Assembly (NCBI GenBank): GCA_027604685.1
Contig: JADHYX010000002.1
Span: 65,035-129,034 of the forward strand
Reading direction: 5' to 3'
Length of the DNA: 64,000 nt
Origin: Lobulomyces angularis
Taxonomy: Eukaryota > Chytridiomycota > Chytridiomycetes > Lobulomycetales > Lobulomycetaceae
A program made the translations under genes and the position numbers. Below the pieces are notes generated by a model, which worked only from the letters and a program-made list of their open reading frames with translations, made no database searches and was not told the DNA's origin. The stretch's first letter is position 1. Every line of letters starts with the position of its first letter. Positions 12,385 to 21,623 of this stretch are shown here, piece after piece.

Positions 12385-12924
12385 TTAATAATAATATTCG
12401 TCTACAATAGATTCCTTTGTGTAACCTAAAATTATCTGCAAAAAACTTTTATCCAGAACATAATCCATATATTCCTCAAAACTCCATCCTGTACGTTTAT
12501 ACCCAGTGATTCTACCTTGATCCTTTACAGCAACCAAGAAATCAGAAGAACTCATCGTGAAGTTTAAAGACCTTTCAGGGTCATGACAAATTTGGTCTCG
12601 TAGGTCTTTAAAGTGTCTAATATCTTTATCCCATTGTGCAGAAGCTGATCTAGTTTTTGTTGAAGGTACAAACTAATCGTGACGAATAGTTTTAGATATT
12701 TCACCAACAGATATAATCGAATATAAGATATCCAATCGTTGAAATTTATTTTGTTTCCAATCTTCCTTTTGAAGCTATGATATCAATAAATAAAATATTT
12801 AAATAGTACCGTTTTTTAAGTTAAGAACAAATGATCCAATATCTTTACAAGCACTTTCGACTTTAACTTTGTCGAAAACTTCTAATTCTGACAAGTATTT
12901 TCCTCTTCCTGTTAACAAACTCAT
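12385..12924 (-). pseudogene. HEPN-like (HepT/DUF86-type) gene, disrupted
   Basis: Read on the minus strand from ATG at 12924, the protein starts MSLLTGRGKYLSELEVFDKV. It continues after a possible 35-nt intron with DILYSIISVGEISKTIR, then WDKDIRHFKDLRDQICHD, and ends with IVDEYYY before the TAA at 12385. The pair 'IISVGEISKTIR' plus 'LRDQICHD' resembles the IGEA segment and the Rx4H catalytic motif of HEPN ribonuclease-like proteins such as HepT. Two lesions are visible: the intron junction is off by one base, and a TAG interrupts the frame near 12685. It may be a pseudogene or suffer from draft errors. Family assignment is tentative; an unrelated eukaryotic protein remains possible. Confidence 0.4.
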
Positions 12925-13016
12925 CAATTTTTTTTAACCACCAATGGTCACACAAAAACTATATGTCAAATTTATTTTAGCTCAAATGTAAAAAAATATA
13001 TGGCGCAAGCACTATA
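12922..13016 (-). repeat. Inverted repeat, right arm
   Basis: Reverse-complement partner of 11861-11960. It contains the 5' flank and first codons of the HEPN-like gene. It ends 10 nt before the 16-N gap at 13026-13041. Confidence 0.85.
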
Positions 13017-13025
13017 TATTTTTTT

Positions 13026-13041
13026 NNNNNNNNNNNNNNNN
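13026..13041. other. Assembly gap (16 N)
   Basis: A run of N marks a scaffold gap directly after the right arm of the inverted repeat, so the local order and orientation of 11.86-13.03 kb should be treated with care. Confidence 0.99.
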
Positions 13042-13048
13042 AATAAAA

Positions 13049-13975
13049 ATGACAATTGCAATAAATAGCCTGGAGGAATTGGTTTACATTTTTTTATTAA
13101 ATAATGACAGCAAGAAACTAGCTAAGAAGCTATTAAAAAAAAATCCAAATTTAAAAAACCTTACCAACTTTGGCACTTCACTTGAAGATGTGTATCAGTT
13201 CTATTTATCCAATCAAAGGTATAATGAAAAATTTAATTCATTTATATATGGTTTTAATTTTTAGCAAATTAAAAGCAGAAGATACGCAAAATGTTAATTT
13301 GTCAGAAGTTAAGAAATTGGAGGAGAGTGTTGATGAAGAAAAGGTAATTGTGAAAGAAACCAAAGCTGCCAAAATTGTTAGTAAAATTGAGAAAGCTATT
13401 AAAAAACTGTCAAATAATGATGAAAAGCAATCAAAAAAACTTTCTAAAAAAAAAGAAAAATCGGAAAAGAATTCTAATTTGAAAAGAAAAAGAGAAGAAA
13501 TTGCAGAAACTGAAGCTAATGATGTAAACAACGAAACAAGCAAAGAAAATATTACGTTTGAAGTTGAAACAGAGGGAAGTCTGCTAACCCAAAATAAAAA
13601 AGTTAAAGGAAGTCCTCCAAAAGTAATATTTAAAATAGTTAATGCAAGATTTAATTTTTTTTGTTTTTGAATTTTTAGCGATTTCAGCGGGTTGATCCCA
13701 ATGAAATTTCATTTTTGGATGAAAGATTGAAGGATAATCAGTTTTTATCAAAGGTGATTACTGAATTACGTGATTACTGAATTAATTCATATTTATCTTT
13801 TTTTATTGTTTAGGGAGGTGCTGAAGGCAGTTATGGGCATAAAGCGCACTTAGATTTGATTGCAGTGAAAGGAAAGGATTTTAGAAAAGGTAAAGACAAA
13901 AAGAAGAAAGGTAGTTATAAAGGAGGCCAAATTGATTTTAGTAGCCATTCAATCAAATTTAACTTAGACGATTAA
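13049..13975 (+). CDS. Srp40/NOLC1-like nucleolar phosphoprotein
   Basis: Nucleolar chaperone-type protein linked to snoRNP assembly. Residues 1-60 form a helical LisH-like N-terminus ([21 protein letters not shown]). The middle is a Lys/Glu/Ser-rich disordered region with many acidic and basic blocks, shorter than in yeast or human proteins. The C-terminal exons carry the diagnostic Srp40 C-terminal domain: [34 protein letters not shown], and [20 protein letters not shown] ending SIKFNLDD. Four exons; the intron before RFQRVD and the one before GGAEGS keep the frame. The start ATG is 8 nt after the gap, so regulatory sequence is missing. Confidence 0.88.
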
Positions 13976-14309
13976 GATACATTAGAAAATATAATACTAT
14001 TTGCATGATCAAATTTTTTTACAATGAAAATACCTACTTAAAGTCTTTTTTCATTCTGCTGACTTTTGCAAAGAAATTTATTAGTAACTTTGCATAATTT
14101 TAAAGTTTCTAGTGTTATAAATTTCAATTGTATTTTTGTATAGTTTACTATATAATTGCACAATAAAAAATATCAAAAGTAACTTCTTAGTAACTACAGA
14201 GTTGAATTGAAAATTGCAAAATGCAGTAATATTGCAGAATCAATATAAATAAATTGAAAAGAATACACTTCAAAATTTTTTTTTTTTCTTTTTTTTTTTA
14301 AATCTAATA

Positions 14310-15515
14310 ATGAATGAAATCTTTAGTAACAAAAATGTTAAATCAAAAAACATCGAAAATTCGAAAAATAAAATAAAGCAAATTTTAAAAGATGGCATAA
14401 ATCACATGCATGTAATTACTGATTTTGACATGACTTTGACAAAGTATTGGGATATCAAAAATAATAGAAGGTCTGTTTCTTCTCATGGTATACATAATTT
14501 TATAAATACAGTACATTTACGACTTTTGTCATTTAATTAAAAAAGTTCACTAATCAAACTTAAAATTTAGGAATTCTTCATCAGAGTACTTTGCCATCCT
14601 CCACTTTTAAAAAAATTTGTGAAGATCTCTACAGCCAATATTATCCAATGGTAGATAAAATTTTTGCTTCTTTTTTAATCTGAATTTTTTTTATTTTGTA
14701 TTAGGAAGTAAGTACCACACTACCATTTGAGACCAAAGTTGCTGCAATGTATGAATGGACTTCAAAAGCAAATGAAGCTATAAAAAATTACGGGTTTAGT
14801 AAAAGTGATCTTGCAAAAATGGTTAAAGAGGTAATTCACCTTTATACTTAAATTTTTTTACTTTTCCTTGATTATGTTTCCCAGATTCCAGTAGTTTTTC
14901 GTGATGGCGCTCAATTATTTTCTTCAATTTTAGAAGAAAATGATATACCGCTTTTAATCTTTAGCGCTGGATTAGGAGATATAATAAAAGAAATATTAAT
15001 TCAGCATAATTTCAATATTCCTACTATGCATATAGTTTCCAATATGGTTATTATCATTTTTTTTAAAATTTAACGATTAAAAAAAACAGATGATTTTTGA
15101 CGAAAAAGGTATTTGTGTTGGGTTTAATGAACCACTTGTTCATGTTTTCAACAAAAATGAAGCTAATATTAGAAATACCGAGTACTTTAAAGAAATTGAA
15201 GCAAAAAAAAATGTTATTTTATTAGGCGATTCATTGGGCGGTAAATTTGAAACTACAAAAATCTGTTTATTTTTTATTATCAGACCCACACATGTCTGCA
15301 GGGTTGGATCACGACACTGTTTTTAAGTAATTATATTGTTTTTTATCATTTTTTTTGTAATGGCTTCACGTTTTAGAATTGGATACTTAAATCATGATGT
15401 AAATGAAAATTTGGAAAAATATTTAGATATATATGATGTTGTCATATTGAACGATTCGGCAATGGATTTCATCAATGGAGTTTTGAGTTTGCTTGTAAAT
15501 GGCGATTTGCATTGA
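14310..15515 (+). CDS. Cytosolic 5'-nucleotidase III (UMPH-1 family)
   Basis: HAD-superfamily phosphatase that dephosphorylates pyrimidine nucleoside monophosphates or 7-methyl-GMP. Motif I is DFDMTLTKYW, with both Asp residues present. PSSTFKKICEDLYSQYYPME follows, then the cap region AAMYEWTSKANEAIKNYGFSK, then RDGAQLFSSILEENDIPLLIFSAGLGD (motif II Ser in FSAG). Motif III/IV is ILLGDSLGDPHMSAGL, formed by splicing GGCG to ACCCACACATG at about 15295. The end, EKYLDIYDVVILNDSAMDFI, is typical of the family. Six introns. This gene marks the last ordinary intron-bearing gene before the AT-rich island. Confidence 0.92.
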
Positions 15516-15826
15516 TTTCCGTCATGTCTGCTACCTAATATACAACTAGCTATTTTAGAAGTGATATATTTGTTAGATATAAATTAAAACAAAATACAGC
15601 GAAAAAAAGATTGCTATACTTATTATCATTAATAATAAACAGTGAGTATATTCTATAGAGTTTTAAAAGAGAGATGTCTACGAAACACTTTCCTAGATAT
15701 AATAACTAACAAATTAACAGAAATTTAAATATTTGATTAATTTCTAAGAAAAACTCAGATTAAGAAATACATAAAATGAGTTCAAATAGTATTATTCGTC
15801 TATATGAAAAGAATATTTATGATATT

Positions 15827-15964
15827 ATGAAATTATTAGTTTTATTTACTATTTTTTCAATGAGTATAACTACAACGTCTAAACCTTATTATACAAAGAA
15901 AAGATTCATAAAAAGAATGTTTACCGATGATAATCCTATGATTAAAATTGATGGTTATGTATAA
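15827..15964 (+). CDS. Short secreted peptide precursor
   Basis: A 45-residue ORF from the internal Met, beginning MKLLVLFTIFSMSITTTSKP. This is a clear signal peptide with a likely cleavage near TTS-KP or TTTS. The mature part contains two dibasic sites, KKR and KR, before a 15-residue acidic tail MFTDDNPMIKIDGYV. An upstream Met at 15776 would add 17 residues and hide the signal peptide, so the internal start is preferred. Intronless. The dibasic layout resembles the 106-residue precursor 300 nt downstream. Function unknown; small size lowers certainty. Confidence 0.5.
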   Translation: MKLLVLFTIFSMSITTTSKPYYTKKRFIKRMFTDDNPMIKIDGYV

Positions 15965-16206
15965 TTGCTATTGTTACTACACAATTTAAATGTGAATATA
16001 AATAAAACATTAAAAACTTTTTTAACTTTAGTAATTAGCTTTTGTATTTATTTTTAAAAAAGAAAGTGGATTGCAATCTTCACAAATTACAATTTATAAA
16101 AAAAAACTTTATGTTTTTCTAATATCTATATAGTTTAATGTATAAAAATTGTGTTATCAATATATTTGGACCTCCTTATAAAACCCATTCAATTATGAAC
16201 CATTAA

Positions 16207-16267
16207 ATAATTAAATTGAATTTAGATATCATTATTACTCTCTTTGAAAAAACACCGACGCATCACT
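16207..16267 (+). promoter_or_regulatory. Duplicated 61-nt 5' block, copy 1
   Basis: The 61 nt directly before the peptide-precursor ATG match the 61 nt before the next gene (16648-16708) at most positions. The shared core includes ATAATTAAATTGAATTTAGA, CATTATTACT and TTGAAAAAACAC. It probably holds the shared leader and promoter of the two genes. Confidence 0.75.
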
Positions 16268-16588
16268 ATGAAAACATCTGTTCTAACCACCATTCTTATT
16301 GCAACCGCAACTGTTTTATCTAATCCTGTCTTACCTGATCATAATGACTTAGTAGGATCTACTGGAGGACCATTAATGAAAAGAGAAAATACACACAGAA
16401 AGGAATATCGTTGGAAGAGAGAAACTGACGATGACGAAGAGCTTGTTAAACGTCATATTTCAGGTATAAAACATGGTCGTTGGAAGAGAAGCACTGATGA
16501 TGAAACTGATATATATGAAGATAATACTGAACAATTAGTTAAGAGGGAACCATATGGTAGAATGGCGCCTAGATTAAAAGTTGACTAA
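16268..16588 (+). CDS. Kex2-type multi-peptide secreted precursor
   Basis: A 106-residue intronless protein starting MKTSVLTTILIATATVLSNP, a classical signal peptide with cleavage likely after residue 18. Five Lys-Arg sites follow at 38-39, 50-51, 61-62, 73-74 and 92-93. Cutting at them would release ENTHRKEYRW, the acidic spacer ETDDDEELV, HISGIKHGRW, the acidic spacer STDDETDIYEDNTEQLV and EPYGRMAPRLKVD. The two decapeptides are basic and end in Arg-Trp; they alternate with acidic spacers. This is the architecture of Kex2-processed repeat precursors and alpha-factor-like fungal pheromones. The Met at 16268, not 16244, is chosen because it opens the signal peptide and follows the duplicated leader. 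Actual function is inferred. Confidence 0.7.
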   Translation: MKTSVLTTILIATATVLSNPVLPDHNDLVGSTGGPLMKRENTHRKEYRWKRETDDDEELVKRHISGIKHGRWKRSTDDETDIYEDNTEQLVKREPYGRMAPRLKVD

Positions 16589-16647
16589 ACTTCTTTCCTC
16601 TATATAAAATTCTGTTTTTAAAAACATTCAGTATCATTTTCATACCG

Positions 16648-16708
16648 ATAATTAAATTGAATTTAGATAACATTATTACTTTCCTTGAAAAAACACTGAC
16701 ACATCACC
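16648..16708 (+). promoter_or_regulatory. Duplicated 61-nt 5' block, copy 2
   Basis: Same length as copy 1 and ends at the same point relative to the next ATG, which shows the two genes arose by duplication including their leader. Confidence 0.75.
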
Positions 16709-16831
16709 ATGAAAGCATCAAATTTGTTTACCGGATTCTTTCTAATTACTACTGTACTATCTGCTCCTCATCATACTTCCAATGATAATCTTGTTTCTAG
16801 AAACAATTTCTTGTTGCAAAAAGATCTATAG
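16709..16831 (+). CDS. Short paralogue of the peptide precursor
   Basis: A 40-residue ORF starting MKASNLFTGFFLITTVLSAP, a signal peptide that aligns with that of the preceding gene (MK.S......TVLS.P). The mature part is only HHTSNDNLVSRNNFLLQKDL and has lost all Lys-Arg sites. With the duplicated leader upstream, it is best read as a tandem copy that is truncated by an early stop or has diverged. It may be a decaying gene or a short secreted peptide in its own right. Confidence 0.55.
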   Translation: MKASNLFTGFFLITTVLSAPHHTSNDNLVSRNNFLLQKDL

Positions 16832-17439
16832 ATAGAGAAATTAGCGATAGTTGTTTAGACATATGCTAATAACAAAAAATCAATAGAGGATTTCTATTTT
16901 ATAGTATCCATAATAGATTATGTGTATTTTAAAAATTAACTTAATAAATAAATAAATAAGGTGAATTTGTATATTATTCTGGTTTCTCAAGCATAATTGT
17001 TGCTTATGAGTACGTTGGTTTTATCTTTTATTTTTGTCTTTACAATTGCTCTTTTTTTATTTATATTTTTGCTAATATTTAATAACTTTGTTTTTGGAAA
17101 TAAATAATAAATTAAAAAGAAATGTTAAAACTGAAGATTTAAATATAATAGTTTAATTATCTAAAAAAATATATCTGCGAATTCTTTCATATAGGAAATG
17201 TTTTAATACAAATTCTTTCGACATTATTTATAATAATAATTACTCTCAGCTTCCTGTTTCATATCACTGTATTACATATTTCAACGATAGTACACCCTTA
17301 TTTAAAAGTATTGTTTATATGTTAATAGTACATTTTTAATTAATAATAGGTTGTTTTAAAACAAAGAATTTATTTATAAAACTATCATATACAATTTTAT
17401 TTTTACAAGATATCTTTAAACAATTACTTAAGAAATAAT

Positions 17440-17667
17440 CTATCTAATTTTCTTCATAGGTATTATCTTCTCATTTTTTCTCATATATATGTCTATTTTT
17501 TCAAATTCTACATTACATTCTTTATTTAAGGCATTCATAATTTGGTTCATACCCTTTTCTGTGCATTCACTTTTATTTTTGAATTTATCACTTTTAATAA
17601 GTGTTGGTTTTACAATATTTTTATTTACTGTATTATATATAGCGTATATTTCAAAGGTTTTTGTCAT
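17440..17667 (-). CDS. Small unknown protein, 75 aa
   Basis: Intronless ORF with balanced, soluble-protein composition: MTKTFEIYAIYNTVNKNIVK at the N-terminus and KNEKIIPMKKIR at the end. The opposite-strand frame gives a purely hydrophobic, Phe/Leu/Ile-rich product typical of a shadow frame in AT-rich DNA, so the minus strand is chosen. No family recognised and no signal peptide. Confidence 0.4.
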   Translation of the reverse strand: MTKTFEIYAIYNTVNKNIVKPTLIKSDKFKNKSECTEKGMNQIMNALNKECNVEFEKIDIYMRKNEKIIPMKKIR

Positions 17668-17856
17668 TGTATATCAACTTCTGTACATTTTTAACTACTA
17701 TTTTGTATTAAATAATCATTTTATCATTAATTGTGATGAAACGTTTTAAAATATTCAACAGTAATAATCGATTTACGTAAGATATGTATACAACATATTA
17801 GCGACATTTTATATAATCATGATCTTGAAGAGAAAAGTATAGATTTTTACTAAGTG

Positions 17857-18249
17857 TCATTCACATAAAACTATTCCTACTTTGTTAGAAAAAATTAAAT
17901 CATGACTATAAGATACAAAGTTTTTTATTGATAAACTATACATATTTTCGATTAATTTTTTCTTAACAAGATTTTGTGCAATAAGCTTTTTATTTCTCCA
18001 GTATTTTTCATACATTTTTACATCCTGCTTTGATTTAACGAGATGTGTGTCCTTAGAATAAGATATTGTGTAGTTCTTTATTATGAGAACATTTTCATTA
18101 TATATAAAAGTATCTAGTATTCCATCGTAAATATATTGTAGAAAGAGTATATCATCTCCAAAGATATTAGATTTTGGAAGTTTCCTTCCAGAAAGAAGTT
18201 TTATTTCTTCATCAATATCTATTATATAATCAGCGATAATATTTTCCAA
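17857..18249 (-). CDS. Unknown protein, 130 aa
   Basis: Intronless ORF on the minus strand with an acidic N-terminus (MENIIADYIIDIDEEIKLLS) and a Lys-rich C-terminal half (VKMYEKYWRNKKLIAQNLVKKK). No signal peptide, membrane segment or known motif is visible. Its start lies about 60 nt from the start of the plus-strand ORF at 18308, so the two could share a divergent promoter. Confidence 0.45.
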   Translation of the reverse strand: MENIIADYIIDIDEEIKLLSGRKLPKSNIFGDDILFLQYIYDGILDTFIYNENVLIIKNYTISYSKDTHLVKSKQDVKMYEKYWRNKKLIAQNLVKKKLIENMYSLSIKNFVSYSHDLIFSNKVGIVLCE

Positions 18250-18307
18250 TGTTACTTCATTATAGGTATTAGAAAAGAATACGAGTTTACCTACACAATC
18301 ATCAAAT

Positions 18308-18643
18308 ATGCCTTTCTTTAATGGTACTCATCTAAAAAACAATACTGAGGTTAAAGAAGCTTTCTTAAGAGTCGGGTCCCCGGAAATATATATTGATGAC
18401 ATGTTAGGAATATTACCATGTCCGATATCTGTAAGCATAGATACGTTATATCAGAGTTCAAAAAGTTTAGTCGATAATGCAAATTCTAATTCAATAGAAA
18501 AAAAGAAAGATATAAAGACATCTGATAATGTGAAACCTAATCCAACAGCTACTTCAGATAAATTATCTAGTGGAATAAAAACGTTAAATAGAAACCATTT
18601 AGTTAGTTATCTATTATTAACTTTTCTTTTATCTCAATTTTAG
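18308..18643 (+). CDS. Putative GPI-anchored surface protein fragment
   Basis: The 111-residue ORF has a folded-looking N-terminal part containing FFNGTHLKNNTEVKEAFLRV and IYIDDMLGILPCP. A Ser/Thr/Asn/Lys-rich linker follows, and the C-terminus, VSYLLLTFLLSQF, is hydrophobic and resembles a GPI-attachment signal. No N-terminal signal peptide is present. The open frame extends 5' of the Met to about 18252 without another ATG, so the gene looks 5'-truncated or has lost an upstream exon. No family assigned. Confidence 0.4.
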   Translation: MPFFNGTHLKNNTEVKEAFLRVGSPEIYIDDMLGILPCPISVSIDTLYQSSKSLVDNANSNSIEKKKDIKTSDNVKPNPTATSDKLSSGIKTLNRNHLVSYLLLTFLLSQF

Positions 18644-18809
18644 CTGCTGAAGAACTTATTTTCCTATAAAAGATAGATAATGTCAAAAAATATAAGTATT
18701 TTATTCTATGGTTATTATTATTCAATATTTTTCAATTATGCTATATTTTTTAAAAAGAAATAATGCAATTAAATGAATATTATTCTAAAATTTGTATTGA
18801 TGATATTAT

Positions 18810-19078
18810 ATGACAGAATTACTAACAAAAGAATATGTTAAAGGCAAATTTGGTAAAAAACTTTCACAGGCTTTTTTTATAATGATGATAAAACAATTTC
18901 GGGATTAAATAATAATTTCAATATATTTAATAATAATAATGCTATTAAAATTTATAGAAATACAGTAGATGCTTTAACTGTGGCGAATTTCATTATAAAT
19001 TATCTTAATTTAAATGGAGATACTGATAACGCCAAATTATTAGGTCAACGTATTCAAAATAACTTTTCAAAGTTATAA
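18810..19078 (+). pseudogene. Frameshifted small unknown gene
   Basis: Two frames together look like one protein of about 90 residues. The first, from ATG at 18810, reads MTELLTKEYVKGKFGKKLSQ. After the seven-T run near 18870 the coding signal moves to another frame, which continues YNDDKTISGLNNNFNIFNNN and ends NNFSKL at the TAA at 19076-19078. A one-base indel in the T run explains this, either a real mutation or a sequencing error. No family recognised. Confidence 0.4.
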
Positions 19079-19125
19079 AATGACTATTTCAAAAAATATT
19101 AGTATTAAAAATATTATTAATAAAA

Positions 19126-20286
19126 ATGAACATATTTGGTTATAATTTTACTACATTAAATTTTACTATACCAGCTATTAAAAACAATGATAGATTATTT
19201 CTATCATCATTTTTCACTAGTTGGGGAGCAAGTTTAGGAATAATCACATTTTTAGCAGATTCAAACTTACTAGAAGCTAACACAAGTTGGGGGTGGTCTC
19301 CTATTACAATATTTTTAATAATGATGCAACCCAAAGGAGTATTATCTGCTTTAATGTCTCTATCAAAATTAACAATATCAAATGAGATATACTCCGTATT
19401 ATTAGGAGGTAAAGGTATTAATAAAGAAGTTTCCCTTTATAATTTGTTGAAGAAATATAGACATTTTAATAATAATGATACAAAGAACGTTAAAGCTATT
19501 AAGAATATTAATAAATCAATGAATGATGTCTATCTATCTATTACGTATAATAATAATAGTTGGGAAAAATGTGGATATGAATCATTTCCGGACGCAAAAA
19601 TACAAATGTTTTTTCATGAATTTTTAATTAATAGTTATTTAGATAAAAAACTTAAACGATTTAAGATAAATAAAACACATAATGTTGGATTTTCTCATAA
19701 TATTAAAATATTTTTCTTAATCATACAATTTACTATGTTACTGAATTGGTTATTCCATTTAATATTAGCATCTGGTAGTTGTATTACATCTGAATATACA
19801 GCTTTATTACATATATTCTCCATAATTACATTAAATATTTGTTTGTCTATAATATGTTTACCTAATATAAAACTTAATCATGATCGTGAAATACCATCAG
19901 ATATTAATAAAAACAACATAACTGTAGATTATATAGAATTTAATAGTAAACTCATGAATTCTCATGTTGAAAATGCAAAAAACAGTATATTTAGTAATAT
20001 AGACAACAATGTGTTTTTATCCATATTTAAAATAAAAGTAAAATGGGAAAATAATGAGCATATAACTTTCTTGTCAATATTGTTAGGTATGTTATTTTTT
20101 ACATCTTCAATATTAGGAGAAATATATATCGGAGGATGGATGCATATAAGCACTTTAACCTTAATCTTTGTTGGATTTATCTGTAAAACATATGTTAATT
20201 TAAATAAAAATTGGGATTATTTGTTTGAACAAATTATAGAAGTTATTAATACTAATGAAAATAAATCATGGATAGATAAAATTTAA
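19126..20286 (+). CDS. Multi-pass membrane protein of unknown family
   Basis: An intronless 386-residue ORF. Hydrophobic segments are visible around residues 25-45, 55-70, 195-220, 225-250, 312-330 and 335-355. They are separated by a long hydrophilic region (about 75-190) and an Asn/Lys-rich loop (255-305). N-terminal features include SWGASLGIITFLADSNLL and WGWSPITIFLIMMQPKG. I recognise no transporter or channel signature. It is one of the longest ORFs in the island, and its composition (Asn, Ile, Lys) follows the local AT bias. Localisation to a membrane is well supported; function is unknown. Confidence 0.6.
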   Translation: MNIFGYNFTTLNFTIPAIKNNDRLFLSSFFTSWGASLGIITFLADSNLLEANTSWGWSPITIFLIMMQPKGVLSALMSLSKLTISNEIYSVLLGGKGINKEVSLYNLLKKYRHFNNNDTKNVKAIKNINKSMNDVYLSITYNNNSWEKCGYESFPDAKIQMFFHEFLINSYLDKKLKRFKINKTHNVGFSHNIKIFFLIIQFTMLLNWLFHLILASGSCITSEYTALLHIFSIITLNICLSIICLPNIKLNHDREIPSDINKNNITVDYIEFNSKLMNSHVENAKNSIFSNIDNNVFLSIFKIKVKWENNEHITFLSILLGMLFFTSSILGEIYIGGWMHISTLTLIFVGFICKTYVNLNKNWDYLFEQIIEVINTNENKSWIDKI

Positions 20287-20373
20287 ATATTTTAAAAAGA
20301 TATAATTAATTTATATTAATATTATACAACTTTAAGATAGTTAAGCATACAATAATAAAGATAAAGGAACATA

Positions 20374-20775
20374 TTACGTAAATAACTGGATATATATATA
20401 TACAAGTTTAAGACCGATGATTACAGATAAAAGTGTTCCCAAAGCTACAATGGTTATAAGACTAATAATAAAGATTCCCCAATTTATATTTTTCATAGTA
20501 ATTCTTAATCTTCCAGATATATAATTTCCAATTAAAAATAATTTAAAACAACTTACCTGATTAATTATATCACGATGATTAGCAACAGTAATATTATTAT
20601 TTATTAAACGAGATAATCTAATCTCATTATTTATATTATCATATATATTGACATCATTAGGATCATTATTATTATTATAATAAATAATTAAATCTCTCAT
20701 TAGTGTATTTCTATGATTATGATCCATAGTACCAATATTATCTACATTATCAATTGTAATGGGGTATACCATCAT
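20374..20775 (-). CDS. Unknown protein with C-terminal membrane segment
   Basis: A 133-residue intronless ORF. The first two thirds are Asn/Asp-rich (YYNNNNDPNDVNIYDNINNE). After a Cys-containing segment (VSCFKLFLIGNYISG), the protein ends in a strong hydrophobic stretch WGIFIISLITIVALGTLLSV followed by IIGLKLVYIYI, one or two membrane helices. It could be a tail-anchored protein. No family recognised. It converges on the membrane-protein gene upstream, with an 87-nt spacer. Confidence 0.5.
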   Translation of the reverse strand: MMVYPITIDNVDNIGTMDHNHRNTLMRDLIIYYNNNNDPNDVNIYDNINNEIRLSRLINNNITVANHRDIINQVSCFKLFLIGNYISGRLRITMKNINWGIFIISLITIVALGTLLSVIIGLKLVYIYIQLFT

Positions 20776-21079
20776 AAAAATAAATATGAGATATATTATT
20801 TATTTAATTAATTTTATTAACGTATAATAATTTTTTAAAATAATCACTTAAATATTCTATCATATTTGTTTTGTAATATATACTCTTGTTTATTTCATTG
20901 ATCTAATATCTTTACATCACATGATGTATTTTAAAAAGTATGTGGTGTGGAAGTTATAAATAGTAGAATGTATATTGATCATAAATTATGGAATATTTTA
21001 ACGATTATATACCAGTTATAACAAAGGTCATTATTAATAAATATCAAGTTAGAATTTTAAGTTTTATAATTATAAGAAA

Positions 21080-21186
21080 ATCATTTAAAAAAATTCGGTC
21101 AACTAAGAAAATCAAGTTGAAAAAAAAATTTTTTTGAGACTACAAAAACTAAGTCAGAGACAAAATTCAAAATAATTAAATGAATT
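21080..21186 (+). repeat. Dispersed 107-bp repeat, copy A
   Basis: Begins ATCATTTA and ends TAAATGAATT, so its ends are short inverted repeats. It shares GAGAC, CAAAAACTAAGTCA and CAAAATAATTAAATGAATT with the other copies but has lost the GGTCCCC half of the central palindrome. The 35 nt after it (ACTGATATTGATATTTTA) are also shared with copy B. Confidence 0.8.
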
Positions 21187-21300
21187 CACTGTTTACTGAT
21201 ATTGATATTTTACTATACTAATTTATTTTAATTAGTCTTGATATACAGTAATAAGATAAATATCTTATATTCGATAAATATTAGTATTGATAGATGTGGA

Positions 21301-21406
21301 ATCATTTAATTTTTCTTAATTTTAATAAAAACTAGGTCCCCAAAAATTTTTTTTTGAGACCATAAAAACTAAGTCAAGAATAAAAATCAAAATAATTAAA
21401 TGAATT
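21301..21406 (+). repeat. Dispersed 107-bp repeat, copy B
   Basis: Full copy with terminal ATCATTTAATT / AATTAAATGAATT and a central near-palindrome from AGGTCCCC through an A-T tract to GAGACC. It lies 218 nt upstream of the first nuclease-like gene. Confidence 0.85.
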
Positions 21407-21623
21407 GATGTCTACTGATATTGATATTTTATGATTAAGTCTTATGTTTTTAAAAAAAACATAATTCTTAAATCTAGATTTTTATTTATAATAATATGTT
21501 CTGTAGGAGAATTGTAGAAAATATTATAAAAATTTTCAGACAGATAAAGTCTAACATATAACACTATCTATATAAATTAATTGATTTAATTTCTAACCTA
21601 CATAATTATACATAATTAATAGT

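Noticed and set aside
11936..12924. Bacterial toxin-antitoxin pair reading of the two genes in the inverted repeat
   Set aside because: The plus-strand partner has no nucleotidyltransferase (GS...D.D) motif expected of MntA, and the genes converge rather than form an operon. Only the HEPN-like resemblance is kept.
13238..13543. Minus-strand Ser/Phe/Leu-rich ORF
   Set aside because: Shadow of the Lys/Ser-rich region of the Srp40-like gene.
17489..17749. Plus-strand hydrophobic ORF of 86 residues
   Set aside because: Composition is that of an AT-rich reverse frame; the minus-strand ORF at 17440 looks more protein-like.
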